25,078 nt of DNA from Multifurca ochricompacta (GCA_022496185.1 WTXG01000406.1:1-25078); one strand, 5' to 3'. Positions 8,321 to 17,587 are shown, numbered from the stretch's first letter. Notes: a model not told the origin generated them from the letters alone. Program-made: numbers and translations.

Positions 8321-9721
8321 TCCAGGGGTAAGAACCCTCATGCAGCTAATAAGCTCTCGGCAATCAAATGGAAGTGGGGTGACCCTCACTTTAATCAGCA
8401 AAAACACTTCAGTGGCAAGCAGCCGGAGCAAGCAGAGAAACAGTCGGATCAGAAATTCCAGCACAGGCGCCATGCCAGGAAGAAGTATAGAGATAATCAG
8501 CAGTCCAAGGGACAGCAGCATTCTCACATCACCAATCAGGCATTCTTCCCTCCTCCTCATCTCATGACCACACCATCCATTCCCTCACCTCCTGTGTTTA
8601 AATCTCATTACAGGAATGGAAGGCCTCGCATCGTGATGTGTACCACACCTAAGGAGCAGATCCCTGGCTGCTATCAAGTGTTTAACCAAGCCTTGGATCT
8701 GTGCAATGATATAGGTGTGCCAGGGACCTCTTGTAACATTAAACTGCTTGAGGCCCACATCACTGACCAATTCTCAAGAGCGTCGTCCAGTAAGACCAAA
8801 CTGGAGGACCTTGAAGAGGATGGAGATGAGCTGCCCCACAAGAAAACCAGATCCCCCTCACCTATTGACATCAATTCAGAAGACGAGGAGGAGGACCCCA
8901 ATAATCCTCTGGACTGGGGTTCTGATCATCTTGATGATCAGTTGGCTGATCTGGCTGGTCTAGACGAGGACGACAATCAAGATGTGTACATCCCTCCTTT
9001 CCTTCTACCCTGCAAAGCTTATAGATGCATTTACGCTTCTTTAGTTTGCGCTTCTAGGGAACCCCCCATTGAGAGCTGTTGTTATGCAGGAGTAAACAGC
9101 ACAGTACATGACTTTAGGTCATGTACCAATATATTTGAGTTGCAGCATAATTGCCTGTGTGCTAAATGTAAAGGAAAGACTATGGATGATAGCCATATAA
9201 CATGGCTCTTAGATTCAGGTGCTTCATTGCACTTTACCTTTTCTCTTGACAATTTCATTGAGTATGAGGACATGATGAACCCTGAGCCCGTTAAAACGGC
9301 TTCTAAGCCAATCTATATCAAAGGGAAGGGTACAGTTCTACTAGAACACGATGTCACATACAATGGAGTCACTAAAACACACACTACACGCTTATATCCA
9401 GTATATTACATTCCTGATATTACTGGGAGACTCCTGAGTGTCAGAGAATTTCTTAAGCAAGGGCTGAACGTCTATGGGGATGAACACCAATTAACCTTGC
9501 GCAATAAGGGATCAAAAGTCCCTGTTATTCAATGCCATCTGGCAATTCCTGGCCAAACTATCTATTGGCTTCATTCTAAGATTGCTAATTTACGATCTTA
9601 CTCCACAATCTACACTGTAGATTATGATCGAATGCATAAGCACCTAGGACATCCTTCAAAGGAAGTCTTATGTCATGCTAAAGATCACACTAAGGGATTC
9701 CCCAAGATCTATCTTATCTGA
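8321..9721 (+). pseudogene. Copia 2 Gag C-terminus, protease and pre-integrase zinc finger
   Basis: This is the same frame as 7721-8320, open from 8321 to a TGA at 9719-9721. It starts with a Gln/Lys/His-rich basic stretch (8321-8560), likely standing in for the missing zinc knuckle as the nucleic acid binder (inference). An acidic linker follows (about 8800-8990, EDEEEDPNNP). The aspartic protease has WLLDSGASLHF near 9208-9240. Next come PVYYIPDITGRLLS and the first half of the GAG-pre-integrase HHCC finger (MHKHLGHPSKEVL). A one-base frameshift between about 9711 and 9721 moves the Cys pair of that finger (CLGCAQGKM) into another frame. Confidence 0.88.
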
Positions 9722-11094
9722 AGACAGCTCCCTTATGCCTGGGATGTGCACAAGGCAAGATGCCTTTGCAATCTTATCTCCTGTCTGAAACACGTGCCTC
9801 AAAGCCATTTGAGCGCATTCATTCAGATCTGAAGATCTTCCTGGTAGAATCCTATCATAAATACAAATATTTTATCAGCTTTATTGATGATTATATGTCA
9901 TTTGCGTGGATTGTCTGTTTGTGCACTAAGTCTGCTGCAATAAACGCTTTGCAACAATTCCTTGCCATGATTAAAAATCAACATAACACCACCATTAAAG
10001 AGTGGATGTCTGATGCTGGTGGCGAATACAAGTCTGATGTATTTATGAATGTACTAAAAGATGAAGGGATAAAAATCCTACAGAGCATGCCTTATACTCC
10101 CCAACAAAATGGCCATGCGGAGCACTTCATGCGCACTTGTATGGATAAAGTGCAATCGATGCGCATTGAGTCATGTCTTCCAGACTCTTGGTGGGAATTT
10201 GCTGTATTGCATGTGGTGCATCTCTACAATAGAACTCCTGTATGTCGCCTGAAATGGCAGACACCTTATCAAAAACTACATGGAGAGGCACCAGAGATAT
10301 CTCATTTGTGCATCTTTGGATGTGGTGCATATGTCTACATTCCTGAAGAACGTCACAGCAATAAACTAGCACCTAAGTCAGAACTTATGGTGTACATTGG
10401 GCAGGCAGATGGCATTAAAGGCCATCTGTTCATGAAGCTTAGCAATAATCAATTATACACACAAGCTACAGCTCTCTTTGATGAGAATCTCTTCCCTAAG
10501 TGTGATTCCACCAGATGGCGTGGAGTTACAAAATTGAATGAGCCTCTACATACTGAAGGGCTGGATACACAGCCCATTCCTTTAGTGGACAATGATGATT
10601 TCCTACCATCTCGCCTTCCACCTTCCAAACAAATAGAAGGACCTCAGGTTCTTGATGAAGAACCTAGCGCTTCACAGCCAGAGGTACCCTTGCCTTCTCC
10701 TGTGCCAGAACAACAACCAGTGCCTTTGTGGCACTCTACACAGGAAAGGAAAGTTGCACTTTGCCCTGGGAATGTCTATGGGGATAACAGGCACCCCATC
10801 AATCAGATTACAGACATTCAGCAGATGCAGCAATGGAGACGAGCAGTGGAACCTCGGGGTAGCTCCCCAATTCCATCTGTGCGTCTGAGACAGGTTCCTG
10901 GTCCTAGTCTCGACACTCTGGCCCACACTAGTGATGATCCGCTTACACCCATAAGGGGGAGTGATGATGAAGTTGAGGATCTAGTAGATCTCATATCTCA
11001 ACTAGCCCAGGAAGGGGGAGGAGAATTTGTGAATTATCTGCTCACCAAAGCAGTTCCACATGGTTCACAGCCACTAGACATGTCCAATATATGA
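9722..11094 (+). pseudogene. Copia 2 integrase and linker
   Basis: This is the integrase of Copia 2 in the frame that follows the lesion at 9711-9721. It begins with CLGCAQGKM, the Cys half of the zinc finger, then HSDLKIF (catalytic Asp codon 9826-9828), FISFIDDYMSF, MSDAGGEYKSD (second Asp) and YTPQQNGHAEHF (Glu). All three catalytic residues are present, but the usual GRAER reads GHAEH. The C-terminal half is the copia linker, rich in Pro, Gln and Asp. The frame ends at a TGA (11092-11094), after which the same frame is open into reverse transcriptase, so this is again a single-codon lesion. Confidence 0.9.
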
Positions 11095-11790
11095 GAGTGG
11101 ACATATAGAGATATTTTGCACATGCCTGATGCACAACAAAAGGAATGGAAGACTGCCTGTTGTGAAGAACTTGAGGCACTTCACAGATGGAATGTCTTTA
11201 CACTTGTGGACCCTCCCAAAGGGAGGAAGACAATAAAAAACAGATGGGTCTTTGACCAAAAATCTGATGGTCATAAGAAAGCCAGGCTTGTTGCCAAAAG
11301 CTTTTCTCAGGTTGAAGGCATTGACTTTAATGATATATTCTCGCCTGTTGTAAGGTTTGAGACTGTCCAGTTGATGCTCGCACTTGCAGCACTTGAGGAT
11401 TGGCACATCACTGGATTAGACGTCAAAAGCGCTTTCCTGTATGGTGAACTAGATGAAGAGCTATACATGGAACAACCTGAAGGTTTCAAAATTAAAGGAC
11501 AAGAAACCAAAGTGCTATGACTACAACACACCATTTATGGTCTTAAACAAGCTGCCTTAGCATGGTGGAAGGTGCTGGATAAATCCATGGCAGCGATGGG
11601 CTGTAAATGCCTACTCTCAGACTCAGGCCTATTTCTATATAAGGCTAATAATGGGTCAATCATTGTCATCATTGTATATGTCGATGATGCATTATTTATG
11701 GGGAATGACAAAGTCCTAGTCAGAAAATTAAAAACTGACTTTATGAACAAATGGGAGTGCAGGGATCTAGGAGATACAAAGGAGTTCTTG
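11095..11790 (+). pseudogene. Copia 2 reverse transcriptase, N-terminal and palm part
   Basis: This is the start of the Copia 2 reverse transcriptase: NRWVFDQKSDGHKKARLVAK, LDVKSAFLYGELDEELYMEQ, then an in-frame TGA at 11518-11520 where relatives have Arg before LQ..IYGLKQAA. The frame continues through the catalytic YVDD (tyrosine codon 11677) to a frameshift at about 11790, just before MRITRKDGK. The frame is closed by TAA at 11800-11802. Residue spacing matches copy A, so the domain was complete before the lesions. Confidence 0.9.
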
Positions 11791-12632
11791 CAATGCGCAT
11801 AACTAGGAAGGATGGCAAAATTCTACTTGATCAACAGCCATACCTAACTAAAGTGCTGCAACACTTTGGGATGCTTAACGTGAAATTTGCACCCACTCCT
11901 CTCCCAGAAGGCTATCATCCAGAGCCTAACACTGAACCTGCTGATCCTTCCATTTGTTCAAAGTTCCAACAAGTAATCGGCTCATTACTTTACATTATGT
12001 TGGGCACACAACCAGATATTGCCTTTGCAGTGACAAGGCTATCTCAATTTGCCGCTAATCCATCTCAAGATCATCTTGATTGAGCACTGTATATCTGCTG
12101 ATATTTAGCTGGCACATCTGATTACATGCTTATCTATGATGGCAGATCAAATGGCGGATTGATCGCGTGCACTGATTCTGATTGGGCATCAAACCCAATA
12201 GATCACCGATCTACTACTGGATATATGGTGAAAATAGCGAATGGGATATTCAGCTGGAATTCTAGAGTGCAAAAGACCACAGTGCTCTCATCCACTGAAG
12301 CAGAATACATGTCGCTTTCTGACACAATGCGACAGATTGTATGGATCAAATCGCTTCTAAGCGAAATTGGCATTGATCTAGGACCCATTCCCCTCTGTGG
12401 TGATAACCAAGGCTCCATCTTTATGGCCTCTAATCCTGTACAAGAGTGACAGATAAAACATATTGATATCTGCTTCCACTACATTAGACAAATTGTACAG
12501 GAGAAGAAAATCGAGCTATTCTTTATAGAAGGCTCTGAAAATCCCGCAGACATGTTCACCAAGAATTTGGGATGTGTCAAATTCCTGAAATTCAGGAGTC
12601 AACTTGGGCTAGAGATTAACTCGCCTAAGTAA
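11791..12632 (+). pseudogene. Copia 2 reverse transcriptase C-terminus and RNase H
   Basis: This is the last part of Pol in the third frame: MRITRKDGKILLDQQPYLTK, IGSLLYIMLGTQPDIAFAV, then RNase H with CTDSDWASN, HRSTTGY, LSSTEAEYMSLSD and GDNQGS, finishing ADMFTKNLG and a TAA at 12630-12632. Three in-frame TGA codons interrupt it (12081-12083, 12099-12101, 12447-12449). Comparison with copy A and the general copia pattern puts Arg at the first two or three of these, compatible with CGA to TGA. No TAA or TAG breaks the frame before its natural end. Confidence 0.9.
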
Positions 12633-12669
12633 GGATAATTGCTTAGCACGCTTAGCAGCAGCACTTAGC

Positions 12670-12678
12670 AAGGGGGAG
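12670..12678 (+). promoter_or_regulatory. Polypurine tract of Copia 2
   Basis: AAGGGGGAG abuts the right LTR at 12679. This is the expected primer for plus-strand cDNA synthesis. Confidence 0.8.
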
Positions 12679-13025
12679 TGTTGAACCAAGATACTGGTAC
12701 AGAGGCTCCGGGATAGTGGTACGACATGATTGTGATCACGTGTAGATAACGCAAGTAAGAACACGTTCATAATTAGCTAGATTACTTAGAATATACATCT
12801 AAGATCAGGCATGTGATCAAATCACATCAATAATGAGATAACGCACTCGTATAATTAAGTAGCCGATATAGTACATTAAATTGTATATAAACTACTGTAT
12901 AACTGCTATAGATTAAGCAGTTGCTATCACATTAATGACTGCATCTAAGTCTCAAAGTAAAACAAAGGTGAGATAGCTAGCAGTAATGTAGTATCTAGTG
13001 TAGGCTGCACCATACCTGTTCTATA
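12679..13025 (+). repeat. Copia 2 right LTR
   Basis: 347 bp, the same length as the left LTR with no indels between them and 15 substitutions. It ends CCTGTTCTATA, followed by the target duplication AGAGA (13026-13030). The TATA box corresponds to 12884-12890. Confidence 0.96.
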
Positions 13026-13768
13026 AGAGATCCAACTTCTCTAACTCTCAAGTGCGAGAAGCACATGGTGTTCAGAGGCATATTGCAGTGATTCGCTTAT
13101 GCAAACTGAAACCATACACACCTCTTGCATCACTCTCAGAGTTGAGAACTTCACTCATGGTGGGAAAGTGAAACTGGTATACAAAGTCTCCAGATTCCAG
13201 CTCTCTCATTTCAGCATAAGTCCAAGTCCATTTACCATGGTTTCAAATGATGCTCTTGGTAGAGACTTAGTGAAGCCATCTGCCAGCATCTCACCTGTGG
13301 GGGTTTGCACTAATTTGATTATGTACAATTCAATGTACCCCCTAATGGCATGGTACTTAATTGGTATATGCTTTGACCGCCTTCCTGTGACAGGGTTTAA
13401 TGCCAGATCTACGGCACCCTTATTGTCACAATGGAGTAGTATAGGGGAGGATACCTTGTACCCTAACTCTTCCATAAAAGTCCTGTACCACACTGCCTGA
13501 TTGGAAGCCTCAGAGAGACTCATATACTCGGCTTCAGTGGTGGACTGTGCTACTGTTTTCTGCTTTCTGGAGCACCAGGATATGGCACCATTTGCTAAGA
13601 AAAACATGTAGCCTGAGGTTGAGTGGCAGTCCTCTTGATCTCCCCATGAGGAATCTGCAAAGCCATGAAGGCCACTCTCCCCATTCCCTCCAGAATACCA
13701 CAACTTGTAGTCTTTTGTACTATTAAGATATTTTAAGACATATTTTGCAAGTCGCATATGATCTTGAG
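13026..13768 (-). pseudogene. Copia B fragment 2: RNase H and 3' UTR
   Basis: Copy B resumes after Copia 2. Minus-strand coding runs from the hAT insertion site to a TGA at 13208-13206 and shows GFADSSWGDQEDC, STTEAEYMSLSEASN, DNKGAVDLALNP and MLADGFTKSL, almost the same as copy A. Sequence from 13026 to 13205 is its 3' UTR. In database-style reading the frame would appear to start at 13925, but everything above 13768 comes from the hAT-like element. The fragment continues at 16709. Confidence 0.92.
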
Positions 13769-13786
13769 TAGTGTTTAAAAGTCCGG
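13769..13786 (+). repeat. hAT-like left terminal inverted repeat
   Basis: TAGTGTTTAAAAGTCCGG, matched perfectly inverted at 16683-16700. Confidence 0.92.
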
Positions 13787-14047
13787 TCTGGTCCGGTTTT
13801 TTGACCATAATGGGACACAACCAGCAACTGGTTGCAGTTGCCGGTTGCACCTTATGTCCAGATAAGTGGACCGGACCGCCTAAAGACCAAAAAACAGTCT
13901 TTTCGGTCCGGTTGCTGGTCCACAACCGGTCTGAACTGGTCCTACAATATGAAAATTATGTAATAGGGTTATAGTAGTGTAGTAATAATCATATCATAAT
14001 GAGGATGATATTTATCAAAGAGCATGCCAGAAAATAAATGGCAATAT

Positions 14048-14120
14048 CTGTGATTGAACCCAAGACCTCCGGGTACACACTCGGTCCGGTGCTCTAACCA
14101 TTGAGCCACCCAGCCTCACT
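14048..14120 (-). repeat. tRNA-like sequence, left arm of hAT-like element
   Basis: Read on the minus strand, this contains GGTGGCTCAATGGTTAGAGC, a D arm with a GCTC/GAGC stem that also fits the Pol III A box. A CCGG..CCGG stem follows at the anticodon position with an oversized loop, then GGTTCAATC, a B-box core. The T stem is imperfect and the anticodon cannot be defined, so it is a tRNA-derived or SINE-like relic and not a functional tRNA gene. Its inverted partner lies at 16320-16402. Confidence 0.5.
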
Positions 14121-14160
14121 AGTAAAATCACACAATATATTATATATAGGGTTATGCAAA
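14119..14160 (+). repeat. AT-rich inverted arm, left
   Basis: CTAGTAAAATCACACAATATATTATATATAGGGTTATGC pairs with the reverse complement of 16272-16315 with few mismatches. Together with the tRNA-like sequences it forms arms of about 120 bp inside the hAT-like element. Whether this marks another nested element is unclear, because I see no duplication at its edges. Confidence 0.6.
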
Positions 14161-14164
14161 GTTG

Positions 14165-14528
14165 ATTTTATCACTTGTGTCTAATTAATTGTGAACACAT
14201 TTTTGATCTTATCACTTAGATGTATATCCTAAGTATCTAATTAACTGTGAACGCATTTTTGATCTTATCACTTAGATGTATGTCCTAAGTATCTAATTAA
14301 TTATGAATGCATTTTTGATCTTATCACTTAGATGTATATCCTAAGTATCTAATTAATTGTGAAGATCAAAAATGCATTCACAATTAATTAGATACTTAGG
14401 ACATACATCTAAGTGATAAGATCAAAAATGTGTTCACAGTTAATTAGACACTTAGGACATACATCTAAGTGATAAGATCAAAAATGCATTCACAATTAAT
14501 TAGATACTTAGGATATACATCTAATACA
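14165..14528. repeat. Palindromic array of 56-bp repeats
   Basis: Three direct copies of a 56-bp unit (starts at GATCTT 14205, 14261, 14317) run into three copies in the opposite orientation (starts at GATCAAAAA 14364, 14420, 14476). The turn is at about 14363. Each unit reads roughly GATCTTATCACTTAGATGTA, then CCTAAGTATCTAATTAA, then TGTGAACGCATTTTT. A partial single unit recurs at 16230-16272 by the right AT-rich arm. No coding potential. Confidence 0.88.
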
Positions 14529-15200
14529 AGTTGTAATACTTTTTGCTCCGGCAAATGCCACCTGAAATGCTTGTCGGAATGTCTCCCACGGGTGTGGCTC
14601 TTGAATTCTGGCACGTGGGTTACATTGGCTAGCCACCTCGTTTGCTCCGTCACCCATCGGTTAATCTTTAGTCCTCTCATTAGGGCCAACACATAGGACA
14701 CTCTGGCTATCTTGTTTCTTATTATTGTTGCTTGGTTATTAAGGAAGATGTGGAGCTCTACTTGAGTCCACCAATGCTCTGCCTCTGCTTGGTTTCTGTC
14801 AAGTCAAAGAATGGGGGCAATCCCCTTCGATTCGGCCTCCTGTTGTGCCATCCTTGGGTGTGGTGGTGAGTAACTCAGTTGGTCCTTCTTTAAGGTCCTC
14901 TAGATCCACTGATTGTTGTTGCTGTCTAGGCTAGGGTTCAGGGAGTGTAGTCGACATTGGTCCCGGGTTCGACTCTGCTGGTAGTGCTTCAAATAACAGT
15001 TGAAGGATTCGTTTGGTTAGTGAGGTTCTGGAGGGATCAGGTGCGTTCAGTCCAGTTTCGTTGGGGGCTATCCTAATAGCTTTCATTTGTCCTAGGTTAT
15101 TGGGATGGACTTGGTACCAAGTCCTTGGTAAAGGTCGACCGCGAGACGCATGTGTCAGTAGGGGATCCAGTATCCTCTGAAAGGTATGTTCTCTTCGCAA
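14465..15200 (-). pseudogene. Gypsy Gag remnant inside the hAT-like element
   Basis: This is a decayed minus-strand Gag. The N-terminal part (15200-14931) includes REHTFQRILDPLLTHASRG and ends at a TAG. After a frameshift (around 14850) and a TGA (14816-14814) the capsid region continues with RNQAEAEHWWTQVELHIF, KIARVSYVLALMRGLKINRW and VLDVYPKYLI. The pattern, an aromatic pair followed by a membrane-free helical stretch, is that of the Ty3/Gypsy retrotransposon Gag capsid. The frame runs out at the 56-bp repeat array near 14530, so protease and Pol are absent. It is from a different family than the Gypsy at 21570-25078. Confidence 0.7.
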
Positions 15201-15741
15201 AGCTCTAACCAGCGCGCGTTTGCTTTTAGCTCCAGGTCCACGTTGTCAACTGGTCATATGGGAAGGACGAATGGGAAGGAGGTCGCCACAGTTGCAAGGC
15301 TCGTGTCGATGGATGTCAATGAAGGTTCCTGGAGCAGTCTTGCTTCCAGTTGGGGTTCAAGTAAGAAGTCAGGGTTCGGTGGTTCGGCGTCGTGTGGGAT
15401 GCTCTCAGTCAGGGAGTCGCTTGCAAGAAGTGCAAAGCAGTTTCGGTTTACAGGTGAGATTCTTTCAAGGCTCTGTGTTACTGATTGGTCTTCTAGGTTT
15501 CAGTTGGCGACTGGTACTCGAGGGACGCGTTGTCCGTCGAAGGTGTCTGTGGGCTCTCGCGCGGAAGAAGACATCGTTAGTTAGGGATTCGGGCAATGGG
15601 ACACGTCATCCGTCGAAGGCATCTGTGGGCTCTCGCGTGGAAGATGTCATGGGTCAGGGATTCGGGCAATGGGACGTGTCATCATCGCCTTGCAGGTTCA
15701 GGTGAGTTCTTTGTTTCTAAGTTCTGAGAAGTCTGTTCTAA
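15201..15741 (-). other. Gypsy remnant leader with 77-bp repeats
   Basis: This is GC-richer sequence upstream of the Gag remnant on the minus strand. It includes two copies of a unit of about 77 bp (near 15523-15599 and 15600-15673; shared CCGTCGAAGG, GGGCTCTCGCG and GGGATTCGGGCAATGGGAC). The long plus-strand frames here follow the repeat periodicity and have no recognisable domain, so I do not call them genes. Confidence 0.45.
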
Positions 15742-16050
15742 TGTCACACCCAGGTTTCTGCTGTGTCAAGGTTGTTCAGGCCGCAGTCCCTCAAGTTATG
15801 GAGTGCGCACAAGGTCAAGGTCGAGACTGTCAAGGATCAGTCAAGTCACAGTATCAAGGTGAACCACAGAGGGCCGGGATCAAGGCTCAAGGTCAAGGCT
15901 ATCAAAAACAAATTGATTCAAGAGTGTCAAAGCAAACTACAAGAGCCGCGGTCAAGGTTCAAGAGGGGCACACGTGCAAGGAGTCGAAGCAGTGGCAATA
16001 GGCCCTGCTGGAGGTCTGTCTATTCAATATGTCCTGCTTAAATACATGTA
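15742..16050 (-). repeat. Probable 5' LTR remnant of the Gypsy fragment
   Basis: On the minus strand the segment ends GGGTGTGACA at 15742, a typical Gypsy LTR end, followed by the leader of the Gag remnant. A TATA-like TATTTAAG lies at 16044-16037 about 300 bp upstream of that end, and the R/U5-like part is rich in CTTGA/ACCTTG. The 5' limit is not visible. From 16051 to 16229 I see nothing assignable. Confidence 0.45.
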
Positions 16051-16319
16051 CTCTAGTGTCTTGTAAGTAAGGTAGAATGCTCAGTCTAATAGCTAGCCAT
16101 GTGAATCTCCACTGGAGATTGAGACAAGAAATCTAAGTGTGCACCCACTCCAAAAGTGAATGACCAGTCAGTCTAAGTAGTCGGAAAATCAGATAAATTG
16201 TCACAAATGTGTCACAAATGCATCACATCAACAAAACGCGTTCATGATACTTAGGATATACATCTAATAATACTCTGGATAACCATATATATAATATATT
16301 GTGTGATTTTAGTAGTGAG

Positions 16320-16402
16320 ACTGTGTGGCTCAGTGGTTGGAGTGGGAGCACGTGCCTGTAGATGATGGCTCTGACTGGAGGTCTTGGGTTCAATCCCCAA
16401 TT
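16320..16402 (+). repeat. tRNA-like sequence, right arm of hAT-like element
   Basis: This is the plus-strand counterpart: TGTGGCTCAGTGGTTGGAG (A box/D arm) and TTGGGTTCAATCCCCAA, a perfect T arm with a B-box core. The middle is longer than a tRNA anticodon arm. It is inverted relative to 14048-14120 and shares GAGGTCTTGGGTTCAATC with it. Confidence 0.5.
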
Positions 16403-16682
16403 TTGGCCATTTCTTTCCAGTTTAGGAGCCCGCGGGAATTTCCTTCGGATGACTCAGATCCGCGAGTTGGGTATTCCCATGGCTGTGGACTTTGTGCTAT
16501 GCCATGTATGGAAATAGACTGGTTGCAACCGCTCTAAACCGGTTTTCATCAGTCTTTCAATATTCTGTAATAGCATGCAACCGGCAACCGATAAGTCACA
16601 GAATCTGGGCAACCGCAACTGGTGGTCCGGTTGCATTCGGTTGGGTCCGGTCCAGTTCTGGTTGCTTTTTCAGTTAGGGCAA

Positions 16683-16700
16683 CCGGACTTTTAAACACTA
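16683..16700 (-). repeat. hAT-like right terminal inverted repeat
   Basis: CCGGACTTTTAAACACTA, the exact reverse complement of 13769-13786, followed by the second ATCTTGAG. Confidence 0.92.
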
Positions 16701-16708
16701 ATCTTGAG

Positions 16709-16825
16709 AGGGGTTGGAAGCATATTGACTAAGGTGTGCCACAGCAAAACTGATGTCAGGTCTGCTTCCAATCTGCACCCATAGCAGAGACCCCATCAAC
16801 TGTTGGTACTTCTTTATCTCAGAAG
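16709..16825 (-). pseudogene. Copia B fragment 3: reverse transcriptase end
   Basis: Copy B resumes after the hAT-like element, minus strand, coding for the region equivalent to IKKYQQLMGSLLWVQIGSRP in copy A. It stops at AGAAG (16825), directly before the TA of the Tc1-like element, and does not resume on the other side: 18446 onward is LTR sequence of copy C. Confidence 0.92.
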
Positions 16826-16827
16826 TA

Positions 16828-17587
16828 CAGTGCCTCACAAAACTGAGTCAATGTTTTGCACTTTTGCACTGTTTGTTGAATATTGCATCAACCAAAACAA
16901 ATATAAACAAAGTCTTGGTGTACCATAAAAGGTACACAATAAGGGCTATGTAATGCAACAATGATTATGTAATTCTGATCAAAGCCTGTGGAGCTATGCC
17001 CATTTCAAATTGGGGACTCATTGACTCAGTTTTGTGAGGGGGTATCAGAAATATCAGAATCTGATGCTCCACCAAATGTACAGTAACCAATCCTTAATAT
17101 ATGGTTACCATAGTTATCTTAATATTGATGGGACCTGGAATAGAGCTATTTAATCATGGTTTACATTCCCAGAATATTATAATTTCCCAATGCACCCCAC
17201 CTCCTCTGCTCAGAAAGAAAACATGCTCTCTCTGGCCTCTGAAGGTCATTCCACTCACACTATTGCCTCCAGACTCAGCCTCAGCCAGTCCACAGTCTCT
17301 AGGACACTCAGAATCCTCCTTCCCAACCATCAGTCACCTCATTTTGGTCATCCTTCCAGGCTCTCTGCTACCTCTGAACATGCTATCATCATACAAATCA
17401 CCACAGGAAAGGTTGGCAATGCTGTCCAGGCCACAAAGCACATCAATTCCATCATCCCCAACCATATCTCTTCACAAACTGTGCACTGGGTTCTTAAACA
17501 ACATTCATTCAAGGCTGTAACAAGAAGAAAAGGCCACTACTCTCTGCAGTACATTGCATGAAGCACTTAGCCTTTGCTTTGAAGTAC
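16828..17587 (+). repeat. Left 760-bp arm of the fold-back element
   Basis: This is an inverted copy of 17687-18443. Differences seen: an extra A in ACACAATAAGG, an extra G in CCAGGCTC, and an extra G in GTTGGCAAT. Confidence 0.93.
17190..17561 (+). pseudogene. Tc1-type transposase N-terminus (left arm)
   Basis: From the ATG at 17190 (MHPTSSAQKENML), the frame encodes a helix-turn-helix DNA-binding region with IASRLSLSQSTVSRTLRI near residue 26, then a second helical region with SSQTVHWVLKQHSFKA. This is the usual paired HTH arrangement of Tc1 transposases. The frame stops at 17561. In another frame the spacer reads MEDWERVIWSAETKINRFGSDA, the place where Tc1 relatives have the first catalytic Asp (WSDE); here it is Ala. 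The remaining DDE domain is absent, replaced by the inverted copy. The product could at most bind DNA. Confidence 0.8.

Larger units (their letters stand above)
6999..13025 (+). mobile_element. Copia element 2, complete, inserted into Copia B
   Basis: This is a 6027-bp LTR retrotransposon with both LTRs (347 bp each), a 5-bp target duplication AGAGA (6994-6998 and 13026-13030), a primer binding site directly after the left LTR, a polypurine tract directly before the right LTR, and a complete Gag-protease-integrase-RT-RNase H order typical of Ty1/Copia. It belongs to a different family from A, B and C. Its coding frame is broken by six TGA codons and two frameshifts. The LTRs differ at 15 of 347 positions (about 4%), so it is not a fresh insertion. 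Insertion into copy B is proven by the target duplication and the empty site in copy C. Confidence 0.97.
13769..16700. mobile_element. hAT-like non-autonomous element in Copia B
   Basis: This is a 2932-bp element with perfect 18-bp terminal inverted repeats (TAGTGTTTAAAAGTCCGG / CCGGACTTTTAAACACTA) and an 8-bp target duplication ATCTTGAG (13761-13768 and 16701-16708). An 8-bp duplication and TAGTG-type ends fit the hAT superfamily. The subterminal 180-200 bp on both sides are packed with GGTCCGG and AACCGG motifs in both orientations, as expected of transposase binding sites. I see no hAT transposase. The interior holds tRNA-like sequences, a palindromic 56-bp repeat array and a Gypsy remnant. 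Removing the element and one duplication restores the RNase H/RT reading of copy B. Confidence 0.88.

Noticed and set aside
6999..13025. Ascomycete-type RIP as the cause of decay
   Set aside because: Classical RIP changes CpA to TpA and makes TAA and TAG stops. Here the changes are at CpG and the stops are TGA.
13771..13974. Small frames across the hAT ends, including the apparent N-terminal extension of the RNase H frame to 13925
   Set aside because: They arise from subterminal GGTCCGG repeats. The Copia B coding sequence stops at the target duplication at 13768.
15186..16041. Long overlapping plus-strand frames in the GC-richer part of the hAT-like element
   Set aside because: They lie over the leader and LTR remnant of a minus-strand Gypsy fragment, follow a 77-bp repeat and show no domain.
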